Source: an uncultured Campylobacter sp.
Lineage (GTDB): Bacteria; Campylobacterota; Campylobacteria; Campylobacterales; Campylobacteraceae
DNA length: 49,477 bases
Reading direction: 5' to 3'
NCBI GenBank assembly: GCA_937990735.1
Contig: CALKQT010000007.1
Location: forward strand, 1-49,477
Positions within the stretch are counted from its first letter, which is position 1. Each line of letters starts with the position of its first letter. Positions 1 to 8,471 of this stretch are shown one piece after another. The notes under the pieces are model-generated. The model had not been told where the DNA came from. It made no database searches and saw nothing but the letters and a program-made list of their open reading frames with translations. Both the position numbers and the translations under genes were made by a program.

Positions 1-1
1 T

Positions 2-373
2 TTAAGCGGCAAGGGAAAGTTTTTCTGTGACAATGTGGAATATGACTTGGGCACAAATCAGGCCTTTTTGATAGAGCAGGCCTACGTTTTTATCGCCCGC
101 AAACTCCAACACGTGCTGCTCGTTTTCGATCTTTCCCGAGCTTGTTTTGGCGGTTTTTAGAAGATTGATCGTAGAGTTTTTATCGATAAAGCACTCGTAT
201 GCGGTGTTTTGCAGCTCGCCGCCGCCCTTCATACGAGCGATCTCATACCAGCCGCCGCTAAATTTAGCGATGTCGAAGTTTTTTACGATCGGCGCTTTGG
301 GATTTAAGCTTTTGGCGCATGAGCCCAAAAATAGCGCGCAAAACGCCAATATAATTAAGTTTTTAAATTTCAT
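2..373 (-). CDS. Short lipocalin-like lipoprotein, possibly truncated
   Basis: This encodes 123 residues. It begins with a lipoprotein signal peptide whose lipobox is LGSC, so Cys19 would be lipidated. The segment FDIAKFSGGWYEIARM matches the first conserved lipocalin motif (GxWYEIAR) of bacterial Blc-type lipocalins, which carry hydrophobic ligands at the outer membrane. Blc proteins are usually about 170-180 residues. Here the resemblance fades after about residue 95 and the second and third lipocalin motifs are not visible, so the gene may be frameshifted or truncated near the window edge. The start codon overlaps the end of tlyA by 11 bases, so the two are probably co-transcribed. The family call rests mainly on the N-terminal motif. 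Confidence 0.6.
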   Translation of the reverse strand: MKFKNLIILAFCALFLGSCAKSLNPKAPIVKNFDIAKFSGGWYEIARMKGGGELQNTAYECFIDKNSTINLLKTAKTSSGKIENEQHVLEFAGDKNVGLLYQKGLICAQVIFHIVTEKLSLAA

Positions 374-1481
374 CGTTCATCCTTTTTAGAAGATAGAAAA
401 ATTCCCTATTTCCCTCTTTACCCGTGATCTTACAGGCGCTAGTTTGTAGCACGACAAGCCCCAGCTCGGCGCATAGTCGCTCAAATTTCGCCCGTGCGGC
501 ACACACCGCTTTTTCGTCCTTGAGCACACCTTTTTTATTTCGCTTGATCTCCGCGCCGACTTCAAATTGCGGCTTAAATAGCACGATGAGAGCGCTTTTT
601 GCAAGGCTCGCGAGACTTTTTAGGATCAAATTTAGCGAGATGAAGCTCACGTCGCAGGTAATTAGATCAAATTTTTTCTCGCTCTCAAACTCCCTGATGT
701 CGGTGTTTTCGCGCACGATCACGCGAGGATCGCGCCGCAAAATTTCGCTTAGCTGCGAGCTGCCGACGTCAAGCGCGGTCACGCTCTTTGCGCCGCGCTG
801 CAATAAAATCTGCACAAATCCGCCGGTGCTGCTGCCCACGTCCAAAACATCGACTCCCGCTAAATTTAAAATATCTTTTTGCGAGCGCTCTGCTTGCATA
901 GGCTCCGCACTGCCTTTGCTGCGGCGCCTGTCTGCTTTATCGCCTGATTTTGAGGCTTTTGCCGCATTTAAAATCTCTGCCGTATCGGCGCCCGCGTCCG
1001 TTTGCAAAAGCCCTACCGTTTCGGCGCTAGTTTTTGCGGTACGGGTCGTCGCGGTATTTATTCCTGCGATCTTTGCCGTCGTCGCGCTTGGAATTTCGGT
1101 CGTCTCGTCTGCGCCTAAAATTTTATCCGTAGCCGCGAAATCTGCACCTGGAATTTGCGTCGTTATCGCTTTGCTATCCGCGCCCTTTGCGGCGCTGCAC
1201 AGCTTTGAAATTTCTGCCGCCGAGTTAGGCAAATTTACGCTGCAGCTTGCCAAAAGCCCGTTTTCGGCAAGTTCGTCCAAAAAGCCTGCAAGCTTGAGCG
1301 CGCCCCTGCTTACGTAAATTTGATCAATCGCGCTGATTTCGCCGCTCTGCTCGGGCGCGATCTGCGCGGAGGGTCTGTTTTGCACGGCGCCACGCAGCAA
1401 AATTTTATCCTGTTTTATCAGCGCGGCGGCCTGATTTCTGCTGATTTTAAGCGTGTTTGCGACGAGCAGATCAAATCTCAT
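363..1481 (-). CDS. tlyA: TlyA-family rRNA 2'-O-methyltransferase with a long internal insertion
   Basis: TlyA proteins methylate ribose 2'-OH groups of rRNA cytidines; some are described as haemolysins. Residues 1-60 form an S4-like RNA-binding domain ending in YVSRGALKL. From about residue 207 comes a Rossmann methyltransferase domain with DVLDVGSSTGGFVQILLQRGA as the SAM-binding motif and DLITCDVSFISL further on. The family is usually about 240-270 residues, while this protein has 372. The excess is a low-complexity Ala/Thr/Lys/Asp-rich stretch, residues about 78-204, placed exactly between the two domains. The start overlaps the upstream ORF as ATGA, suggesting translational coupling. The enzyme identity is secure; whether the linker is tolerated or functional is not known. 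Confidence 0.9.
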   Translation of the reverse strand: MRFDLLVANTLKISRNQAAALIKQDKILLRGAVQNRPSAQIAPEQSGEISAIDQIYVSRGALKLAGFLDELAENGLLASCSVNLPNSAAEISKLCSAAKGADSKAITTQIPGADFAATDKILGADETTEIPSATTAKIAGINTATTRTAKTSAETVGLLQTDAGADTAEILNAAKASKSGDKADRRRSKGSAEPMQAERSQKDILNLAGVDVLDVGSSTGGFVQILLQRGAKSVTALDVGSSQLSEILRRDPRVIVRENTDIREFESEKKFDLITCDVSFISLNLILKSLASLAKSALIVLFKPQFEVGAEIKRNKKGVLKDEKAVCAARAKFERLCAELGLVVLQTSACKITGKEGNREFFYLLKRMNDEI

Positions 1482-1993
1482 TTTGTCTTTTCTCCGCGCC
1501 GCGATGAAATTTTAAAGCTTGCGCGGCTTTTGCGCGGCTTTGGGTTTAAAATTCTATCGCACAAAGCAAAGTCGCGCGTAGCAATGTCGCAAGGCTCAAA
1601 CTTTAGCCTGCGCCGCGCCGTAAATTTAACCATACCGCGCATTGTAAATTTTAACTCGCCGTGCGTTGTAAATTTTATCTTGCCGCTAGCGAAAATTTTA
1701 AAATTTTTCCTATCGGCGCAGTGTTTGAGCGGCGCAAAATTTGAGATATTCTTGCTTGCAGCCGTATCTATCGGCATCGTGCGCGCCGTTTTAGCGCCGC
1801 TGCAGGTATAGCCCGTACGTCTCGTAGAAACCGCCTCTCGATTTGTCGCTTTTGCCACTTGCTCGTGCGTTACAAAATTTTTAAAATTCTCGCGCTTTGT
1901 AAAACGCGCAAGCGCCGCAGGGCGGAGATTGCTTTTAAAATTTAATCCCGCGCCGTTTGCGTGCAGGTTCGGCACCAAACAAAAAACCTTCAC
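1478..1993 (-). CDS. Repeat-rich hypothetical ORF between ligA and tlyA
   Basis: This 171-codon frame starts with GTG overlapping the ligA stop (GTGA) and ends overlapping the tlyA start (ATGA), so it fills the ligA-tlyA gap exactly. That arrangement is typical of a real coupled operon gene. Against it, the protein is Lys/Arg-rich with no recognisable domain, and its middle consists of an eight-residue tandem repeat (IKFTTHGE, LKFTMRGM, VKFTARRR) encoded by three 24-base DNA repeats of the kind seen in non-coding gaps. It may be a real small gene that gained repeats, or a spacer that happens to stay open. I do not recognise a function. Confidence 0.4.
   Translation of the reverse strand: MKVFCLVPNLHANGAGLNFKSNLRPAALARFTKRENFKNFVTHEQVAKATNREAVSTRRTGYTCSGAKTARTMPIDTAASKNISNFAPLKHCADRKNFKIFASGKIKFTTHGELKFTMRGMVKFTARRRLKFEPCDIATRDFALCDRILNPKPRKSRASFKISSRRGEKTK
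1620..1691. repeat. Three 24-base AAATTT-core tandem repeats
   Basis: Three consecutive 24-base units begin at 1620, 1644 and 1668. Each starts with GTAAATTT followed by AAC or TATC and a GC-rich spacer. The period is a multiple of three, so the repeats stay in frame within the overlapping minus-strand ORF. An AAAATTTTAAAATTTT tract follows immediately. Confidence 0.8.
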
Positions 1994-3996
1994 TCGCCGC
2001 TCCCCGCAAGCGCTTTAGGCTCGCTCTCGCCAGGTGAATTTGTGTCGGGCGTCGCCAGGCTCGCGAGCGCTTCAAACTCGCTCTCATCGATCACTCGCAC
2101 GCCAAGCGAGCGAGCTTTTTGCAGTTTGGAGCCCGCCTCTGCGCCTGCAAGCACGAAGTCGGTCTTGGCAGATACCGAGCCCTGCACCTTAGCGCCCATC
2201 GCCAAAAGCCTAGCCTTAAACTCGTCGCGCGGACGGCTGAGCGTGCCGGTGATGACGACGCTGCGGTCTGTGAAAACGCTTTTGACGGTCTGCGCCTTGG
2301 GTGCGCGCGGCGTGATGATTTCGCTTAGATTTAGAATTTTTTCGCGATTTATCTTGCAAAACTCCGCTAGACTTCTTGCCATCGCCTCTCCAAAGCCCTC
2401 CAGGCGTAGAATTTCATCCTCGCTCGCATCCAGCCAATCCTGCCCGAACGCCGCGGCGATCTTGCGCGCGGCTACCTCGCCGATGTGCTCGATCCCCAAA
2501 GAAGCGATAAAGCGCTCAAGCGGCGCGTTTTTGCTCGCATTTATTGCGCCCAAAAGGTTTGAAATTTTTTTATCCGCAAAGCCCTCAAGATCCGCCAAAT
2601 CCTGCGCGCCGAGGGCGTAAATGTCGCCGATCTTTGAAATTTTGCCGCTTTCAAAAAGCTGCGTGATCGTCGCATCGCTTAGCCCTTCGATATTCATGCA
2701 TTTTTTGGAGCAGAAATAGATCAGCGAGCCTATCACGCGCGCCTTGCAATCGAGGTTTTGACACTTTATGAGCGCGCCTTCGTCAAGCAATTTCTCGCCG
2801 CAAACCGGACAGCGATCCGGGCGCGAAATTTCGCTCTGCGTGCCGTCTCTGCGCTGTTTGTAAACGCTTGTGATCTTCGGGATTACGTCGCCGCTGCGGA
2901 TGATGCCTACGAAATCGTTTTTCATCAGCCCCAGCCGCGCGATCTCGTCGAAATTATGAAGCGTCGCGTTTGAAACGTTCGCGCCGTCGATATTTACGCT
3001 ATCTACGACGGCTACGGGGGTGACCGCGCCGGTGCGGCCGACCTGCAGATTGATCCCGCGCAGCCGCGTTACCTTTTCGACCGCGGGGAATTTATACGCG
3101 ACCATAAAGCGCGGAAATTTCACCGTATAGCCCATCTGCGCGCACTTTGAAAGCTCGTTTACGCGGATTACCATGCCATCTAGCATCAGGTCTTTGCTCG
3201 CGCGCATGCTATGCAGCGCCTCGTACGCGCTCCTGATCTCGCTTGCGTTCTTGCAGATGCGGCAAAATTCGTCGCGCAAAAAGCCGAGACTGCGCACGAA
3301 CTCCATTATCTGCGAGTGTAGCGCAAAGTTTAACGAATGCTCGCCCACCCCCCACGGGATAAATTTTAACTTTCGCTTCGCTACGATCGCGCTATCTAGC
3401 TGCCTTAGGCTGCCTGCAGCGGCGTTGCGCGGGTTTGAAAATAGGCTCTCGCCGTTTGCGGCGCGCTCGTCGTTTAGCGCGTCAAAATCGCTCTTGGCGA
3501 TCAGCGTCTCGCCGCGGATCTCGATCCTTCCCGTGTAGGGGATCTGAAGCGGCACCGATTTGATCGCTCTTGCGTTTTGCGTCACGTCCTCGCCTATAAG
3601 CCCGTCGCCGCGCGTCGCCGCGCTTATCAGCACGCCGCCTTCGTAGGTCAAATTTAAGCTCGCGCCGTCAAATTTCGGCTCGACGTAAAACTGCGCGCCG
3701 CTCTTCTCGCCGCGAGCTAGCCACGCCAAAAGGTCCGCGTCGTCGAAAACATCCTCCATCGACCACATCTGCGCGCCGTGAGCGAGCTTGGAAAAGCCCT
3801 CGCTGATCGCGCCTCCGATGCGCCTTGTGGGCGAGTAGGACAGCGTGAGCTCGGGATTTTGCTCCTCGAATTTCTCCGCTTGCGAATAAAGCTCGTCGTA
3901 CTCCTCGTCGCTTGCGATCGGTTTATCGTCAGTGTAATATGCCCGCGCCCACGCATTTAGCGTATCTACTGCGGATCTGTATTCATCGTAATTCAT
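1990..3996 (-). CDS. ligA: NAD-dependent DNA ligase LigA
   Basis: LigA seals nicks in DNA during replication and repair using NAD+. The 668-residue length is normal for the family. The adenylation domain carries the nucleotidyl-lysine Lys108 in VEPKFDGAS, with the conserved SLFSNPRNAAAGSLRQLD segment downstream (residues about 184-201). An OB fold follows, then a four-cysteine zinc finger (Cys396, 399, 412 and 417), helix-hairpin-helix repeats, and a C-terminal BRCT domain from about residue 590. It is the first gene of a ligA-ORF-tlyA-lipocalin group whose members overlap by 4 to 11 bases. The order ligA then tlyA is also seen in C. jejuni, from memory. Confidence 0.97.
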   Translation of the reverse strand: MNYDEYRSAVDTLNAWARAYYTDDKPIASDEEYDELYSQAEKFEEQNPELTLSYSPTRRIGGAISEGFSKLAHGAQMWSMEDVFDDADLLAWLARGEKSGAQFYVEPKFDGASLNLTYEGGVLISAATRGDGLIGEDVTQNARAIKSVPLQIPYTGRIEIRGETLIAKSDFDALNDERAANGESLFSNPRNAAAGSLRQLDSAIVAKRKLKFIPWGVGEHSLNFALHSQIMEFVRSLGFLRDEFCRICKNASEIRSAYEALHSMRASKDLMLDGMVIRVNELSKCAQMGYTVKFPRFMVAYKFPAVEKVTRLRGINLQVGRTGAVTPVAVVDSVNIDGANVSNATLHNFDEIARLGLMKNDFVGIIRSGDVIPKITSVYKQRRDGTQSEISRPDRCPVCGEKLLDEGALIKCQNLDCKARVIGSLIYFCSKKCMNIEGLSDATITQLFESGKISKIGDIYALGAQDLADLEGFADKKISNLLGAINASKNAPLERFIASLGIEHIGEVAARKIAAAFGQDWLDASEDEILRLEGFGEAMARSLAEFCKINREKILNLSEIITPRAPKAQTVKSVFTDRSVVITGTLSRPRDEFKARLLAMGAKVQGSVSAKTDFVLAGAEAGSKLQKARSLGVRVIDESEFEALASLATPDTNSPGESEPKALAGSGE

Positions 3997-4119
3997 CTTG
4001 CGCTCGCATCTTTAAATTTTAAAATTCCATGCGCCGCTAAAATTTTACGTCGTGTTAGAATTTTACGCTCAGCGGCAGGCCCCTGCGTCCCAAACACTGC
4101 GCCGTATAACGAGTAAATT

Positions 4120-4842
4120 TTAAATTCCATTGCCGAACTCCTTTAGCGCGCGCTCGTAATCAGCCGGCGTGTCGATACCGATGCTCGCGGTTTTTATTTC
4201 AAGCATCGCGATCTTCTCGCCGGCGCTTATGGCGCGAAGCTGCTCGAGTTTTTCGGTATCTTCCAGTACCGAGGCGGGTAGGGCGCAAAACCGCTTTAAA
4301 TTTCGCACGCTGTATGCGTAGATACCGATGTGTCCAAGGTAGCACTCGCATGCCGCGCGCGGGTAGGGGATGAGCGAGCGCGAAAAATAGATCGCAAAGC
4401 CCGCATTATCAAGCACTAGCTTGACTAAATTCGGATCCTCCGCCGCCTGAGGGCTTATATATTTGTAGCAGCTCGCCATAAATGCGCCCTTTTGCGTGAT
4501 CATGGCGTTGGCGAAATCTTTAAATTTAATCAAATTTTCGCTCTCAAAAAAGGGCTCGTCGGCTTGGATATTGATGATGATCTCGTTCTCCGCAAGCGCC
4601 GCGTTTGCGACCGCTTCAGCGATGCGATCGGTGCCGCTTTGATGCTCGCGCGCGGTGAGAACGGCGTCAAATCCATAATCTTGCGCGATCTTTAAAATTT
4701 GCGGCTCATCTACGGCGATTAGCACGCGGTCTGCCTTGGCGGCATTTTGAGCCGTTTTGATAAACATCGGCACGCCGTCAAACTCACATAAGATTTTATT
4801 TTTAAAGCGCGTCGAAGCAAGGCGCGCTGGGATTACTATCAT
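4120..4842 (-). CDS. kdsB: CMP-KDO synthetase (3-deoxy-manno-octulosonate cytidylyltransferase)
   Basis: KdsB activates KDO with CTP for lipopolysaccharide core assembly. The protein starts MIVIPARLASTRF, the typical cytidylyltransferase N-terminus, and later has the conserved HQSGTDRIAEA and IINIQADEPF segments. I chose the ATG at 4842, giving 240 residues, because it overlaps the thrC stop as ATGA and yields the canonical N-terminus; a GTG four codons upstream is also open. Two neighbours fit this pathway: lpxK makes the lipid A acceptor. The order thrC-kdsB is conserved with C. jejuni, from memory. Confidence 0.96.
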   Translation of the reverse strand: MIVIPARLASTRFKNKILCEFDGVPMFIKTAQNAAKADRVLIAVDEPQILKIAQDYGFDAVLTAREHQSGTDRIAEAVANAALAENEIIINIQADEPFFESENLIKFKDFANAMITQKGAFMASCYKYISPQAAEDPNLVKLVLDNAGFAIYFSRSLIPYPRAACECYLGHIGIYAYSVRNLKRFCALPASVLEDTEKLEQLRAISAGEKIAMLEIKTASIGIDTPADYERALKEFGNGI

Positions 4843-6392
4843 TTTTTTATCCACTCCATTATGGCGTTTTTGATCTCGCTTTGCTCCACGACGCTGGAGT
4901 GAACCTGCGGCGCGCTAAAAAGGCGCGAGATCTGCGGCGGAATGTCGCTGCGAAATTCCTTCGAAAGCGCGATTATATCGGCTCGCTCGTCCTCGCAAGC
5001 CCTGCCTTTAATCGCGCCGATCATCGACGGTGTAAATTTGATCCACTTCGCGGTTGAGATGACGAGATTTAGGCGGCTTTCGTCGAGCAGCTTAAAGCAG
5101 GTCGCCGTGTGCGGATCGATCAGCACGCCGCGGCTGCTCTCTTGCTTGATAAACTTAGCGCACTGCGTATCGTCGCAAAAATCCGCCTCAAAGACCTCCT
5201 GCAGCTTCGCAAGCTCGCTCGCGCTAAGCTTATAAAATTTATCTCGCGCCAGGCTCTGCATCAGCTCGCTCGTGCGCGCATCGCCGAACATATCGCTAAG
5301 CAGCCGCTCGACGTTGGAGCTAATCAAAATATCCATCGCAGGGCTGATCGTGCGGATGAGCTCGCGCTTTCGCAGATCGTAGATGCCGCGCGTAAAAAGC
5401 TCGGTCAGGATATTGTTCGCGTTTGAAGCGATCTTGATTTTGCCGATCTTTGCGCCCATTTTTTTGGCGAAATACGCTCCCAGCGCGTTGCCGAAATTCC
5501 CGCTAGGCACTATGACGTCGAAGCTGCTAAATTTAGCGCTATGTTTTGCGCTCTGCGCGCCGCTTACACTCGCCGCGGCGCCAAAATTTTTGCCGCACGC
5601 CTGGCACTGATCGCTTTGGTTTAAATTTTGCTCGGGGCTCAATACGCCGTGCTTTGAGAAATAGATACTAGCGTAGAGGTAGTAGATGATCTGAAATAAA
5701 ATCCTGCCGAAATTTACCGAGTTTGCGGCGCTTAAATTTAAATTCGCTCGCGCGAGTTCGTTTTTGAAATCCTCGTCTGCTAGCAGCGATTTTAGCGCGC
5801 GCTGCGTATCGTCGAAGTTACCACGCACGCCTAAAATTTTAAGATTTGCCGCGCTTTGTTTGACCATCTGCTGGCGCTGTATCTCGCTCGTGCCGCCCTG
5901 TGGGTAGAGGCAGACCGCTTTGATATTCTCATCGTCCGCAAAAGCCTCCAGCGTCGCAGGCCCCGTGTCGCCACTCGTAGCGCACATTATTAAAAATTTT
6001 TCATTCCTGGATTTTGCGATGCTTTTTAGAAGCGTGCCGAAGGGCTGTAGCGCCATATCCTTAAACGCGAGCGTCGGGCCGTGATAAAGCTCCAAAATAT
6101 AGGCGTTTTCGCTTAGCTTTTTGATCTGGACGGGGCAGGCGGGATTTTCAAATTTATCGTAGCGCTTTAGCGCGTCCTCAAAGACCTCGCTGCTTACGTC
6201 AAAATCGAAACTCTCGATGATTTTAAGCGCGATCTGTTTATAGCTCAGATCCTCGCACTGCTTAAAAAAATCCTCGCTCAAAAGCGGCAGCCTCTCGGGG
6301 CTAAAAAGCCCGCCGCCGCTCGCGCTCGGATTTAGCAGCGCGTAGCTAAGATCCACTTTTTGCGAAAAATCTCTCGTAGAAACCAGTTTCAT
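4839..6392 (-). CDS. thrC: Threonine synthase with a short internal insertion
   Basis: Threonine synthase converts O-phosphohomoserine to threonine with PLP. The PLP lysine is Lys111 in GPTLAFKDMALQ, and the phosphate-binding ATSGDTGPA and the VPSGNFGN motifs are present. Residues about 250-289, between YFSKHGV and FDVIVPSGNFGN, form a Ser/Ala/Gln-rich stretch with a CQAC pair that I do not recognise as part of the family. The DNA there is rich in AAATTT-type repeats, as in other enzyme insertions in this window. Its end overlaps kdsB. The family usually runs to about 460-500 residues; this has 517. Confidence 0.95.
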   Translation of the reverse strand: MKLVSTRDFSQKVDLSYALLNPSASGGGLFSPERLPLLSEDFFKQCEDLSYKQIALKIIESFDFDVSSEVFEDALKRYDKFENPACPVQIKKLSENAYILELYHGPTLAFKDMALQPFGTLLKSIAKSRNEKFLIMCATSGDTGPATLEAFADDENIKAVCLYPQGGTSEIQRQQMVKQSAANLKILGVRGNFDDTQRALKSLLADEDFKNELARANLNLSAANSVNFGRILFQIIYYLYASIYFSKHGVLSPEQNLNQSDQCQACGKNFGAAASVSGAQSAKHSAKFSSFDVIVPSGNFGNALGAYFAKKMGAKIGKIKIASNANNILTELFTRGIYDLRKRELIRTISPAMDILISSNVERLLSDMFGDARTSELMQSLARDKFYKLSASELAKLQEVFEADFCDDTQCAKFIKQESSRGVLIDPHTATCFKLLDESRLNLVISTAKWIKFTPSMIGAIKGRACEDERADIIALSKEFRSDIPPQISRLFSAPQVHSSVVEQSEIKNAIMEWIKK

Positions 6393-6512
6393 CTTTTTCC
6401 TTTTTAAAATTTTAAAATTTACGCCCGCCTAGGCGCTTTAAATTTGATCGTTTGGACTTTTTGCGCGGACTTGCGGCATCGCCGCTTTAAGCCTGCCGCA
6501 TCCGCCTCGCGT

Positions 6513-7370
6513 CTAATTTTCTTCCTTTATCAAACTTCCTATACCGCCGTCCGTGAAAAGCTCAAGCAGGATCGAGTGCGGAATTTTGCCGTTGATGATA
6601 TGCGCGACATTTGCGCCGTTTCGCACGCACTGCAGGCACGCATCGACCTTTGGGATCATGCCGCCTGCGATCGTGCCGTCCTTTTTGAGTTTCGAAATGA
6701 GCGCGGCATCGAGCTTGCTGATTAAATTTCCCTCTTTATCGAGCACTCCGTCAATGTCGCTTAAAAATATCACCTTACTCGCTTTTAGCGCGGCTGCTAT
6801 CCTGCTAGCGCAGAGATCGGCGTTGATATTAAAGCTCACGTTTTCGTCCGTCTCGCCGCCCGCAAGCGGGGCGATCACCGGTAGATAGTCCTTTTGTAGC
6901 AGGTCATTTATCAGCTTGGTATTTACCTCGGTGATCTCGCCTACGAAGCCGTATTTTTTCTCATCGAGGAATTTTGCCCTCAAAAGCCCGCCGTCCTTGC
7001 CGCTGATACCGATCGCGGGCGCGCCGTTTTGGTTCAAAAGCGCCGTGATCTCTTTATTTACCGCGCCGCTTAGCACCATTTCGGTAATTTCGATAGCGTC
7101 TTTACTCGTTATGCGAAGTCCGTCGCAAAATTCGCTCTGCACGCCGATCTTATCCAGGGTCTGATTGATCTTTTTGCCGCCGCCGTGCACAACGATGATC
7201 TTGATGCCGACCATATGCAAAAGCACGATATCGCGGGCAAAATCAAGCTTGAGCGCATCGTCGGTTTGCGCCGCGCCGCCGTATTTGACGACGAAAATTT
7301 TATCTCTAAATTTACGGATATAGGGCAGCGCGGAGATGATTACTTCGGCGGTTTTGCTCTTTTTTATCAT
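6513..7370 (-). CDS. argB: Acetylglutamate kinase ArgB
   Basis: ArgB phosphorylates N-acetylglutamate, the second step of arginine synthesis. The 285-residue protein shows the amino-acid-kinase features FVVKYGGAAQ near residue 26, the glycine loop VVHGGGKKIN, and the C-terminal GTIAGGMIPKVDAC segment that contacts nucleotide. The start has a good AAGGA ribosome site. It lies 18 bases after lpxK on the same strand, so it probably shares that transcript; argB is an addition relative to the C. jejuni nadE-lpxK-thrC-kdsB order, as I recall it. Confidence 0.97.
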   Translation of the reverse strand: MIKKSKTAEVIISALPYIRKFRDKIFVVKYGGAAQTDDALKLDFARDIVLLHMVGIKIIVVHGGGKKINQTLDKIGVQSEFCDGLRITSKDAIEITEMVLSGAVNKEITALLNQNGAPAIGISGKDGGLLRAKFLDEKKYGFVGEITEVNTKLINDLLQKDYLPVIAPLAGGETDENVSFNINADLCASRIAAALKASKVIFLSDIDGVLDKEGNLISKLDAALISKLKKDGTIAGGMIPKVDACLQCVRNGANVAHIINGKIPHSILLELFTDGGIGSLIKEEN

Positions 7371-7388
7371 AAAATTCCTTTTAAAACC

Positions 7389-8471
7389 TTATTTTATCAT
7401 AGCTTGGTTTATGTAGTTTTGAATTTTGCGGATAAAGTTTTCGCTTAGCTTCAAATTTAATAAAATCACCGAAATTTCCGCGCTCAAATCCCTCAATTTC
7501 ACGTAATCTTTCGCCGTGCAAAGGATATGCTCCGCATCCTCGCGCCTTAGCAGCTCTAAAATCTGCTCTTTTTTGAAATCATAATGATCGGGGAAAAATG
7601 CGTGGGCTTTTGCGAGCGGCAAAAACTCTTGCAAGCGCCAAGGTTTGGCGATAGCGCTGATTAAGATCGTGCGGGATCTCTCAAAGCTCACTTCTTTGGA
7701 ATTTAAAATTTTATCTGCAGCCGCAGGGTTTAAATTTGAAATTTCATCCACGGCGCGATTTAAATTTAAATCCGAAATTTTATCCGCGGTGGAATTTAAA
7801 ATTTTATCCGTGCCGTTTAGTGCGCCTTGCAGATCCGCCGCCGAAATGATCTTAAAGCCCTGCGAAATGTCGCTTTGTGCGGGTATGAAATCCGCAAATT
7901 TATAAAAAAACGGCGGGTAGCGATACGCGGCGAATGGCAGGCAAAATGGCAGCTTCGGCACGCTTTGCGGGCGCAGCAAGATATCAAATTTAGAGATATT
8001 AAATTTAGAAAATCCGTCGTCTAAGATCACCAGCTCAAAGCCGAGAGTTTGCGCGCGCAAAATCCCTGCAGCGCGATCTTCGCTGACGATCACGTTTGCG
8101 CCGCGTAAAAACAGCGCGTACTCCATTGCCTCATCGCCGCTTTGCCCCACGTCGCAAAGTATCCGCCCGTCGAGCGCTACTTCGAGCAAGCCTCTACTTT
8201 TTCGTCCGTATCCGCGAAGAATGATGCAGGTTTTGAGTCTGGGATTAAATTCTTTAAAAAGCGCCCGCACTAGCGGGGTTTTGCCGCTGCCGCCGAGGGT
8301 TAAATTTCCGACGCTGATTATTGGAATTTTAAATTTTTGCGGCTTAGCAAAGAGCCTTTTTAGGCAGACGATAAGCGTATAAAGCAGCGATAACGGCGCT
8401 AAAATCACCCCTAGCACAAACCACGCGGGGCTCGGGTCGTATAGGTTTCGCTCGATTAGGAGTTTAAACAC
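7389..8471 (-). CDS. lpxK: Tetraacyldisaccharide 4'-kinase LpxK with a repeat-encoded insertion
   Basis: LpxK phosphorylates the 4' position of the lipid A precursor at the inner membrane. An N-terminal hydrophobic helix (about residues 18-36) precedes the Walker A motif GGSGKT at residues 60-65. The conserved LRGYGR, VGDE-like QSGDEAM and LDDGF motifs follow. It starts with GTG and overlaps the upstream aminotransferase-like gene by 8 bases. The family is normally about 310 residues and this has 360. The excess is at about residues 213-262, where DKILNS-like units repeat, encoded by AATTTAAAATTTTATC DNA units. The core domain is intact on both sides. Confidence 0.94.
   Translation of the reverse strand: MFKLLIERNLYDPSPAWFVLGVILAPLSLLYTLIVCLKRLFAKPQKFKIPIISVGNLTLGGSGKTPLVRALFKEFNPRLKTCIILRGYGRKSRGLLEVALDGRILCDVGQSGDEAMEYALFLRGANVIVSEDRAAGILRAQTLGFELVILDDGFSKFNISKFDILLRPQSVPKLPFCLPFAAYRYPPFFYKFADFIPAQSDISQGFKIISAADLQGALNGTDKILNSTADKISDLNLNRAVDEISNLNPAAADKILNSKEVSFERSRTILISAIAKPWRLQEFLPLAKAHAFFPDHYDFKKEQILELLRREDAEHILCTAKDYVKLRDLSAEISVILLNLKLSENFIRKIQNYINQAMIK
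7699..7809. repeat. AAATTT-core repeats inside lpxK
   Basis: The unit GAATTTAAAATTTTATC occurs at about 7699 and again at 7792, with two degenerate copies (containing GAAATTTCATC and GAAATTTTATC) in between. The spacing is about 31 bases. On the coding strand the GATAAAATTTTA core reads DKIL, the same peptide word seen in the TlyA insertion. Confidence 0.75.

Noticed and set aside
424..1317. A 297-codon plus-strand frame opposite tlyA
   Set aside because: It is the antisense shadow of a clear enzyme gene, with repeat-like Ser/Ala composition, and it has no ribosome site.
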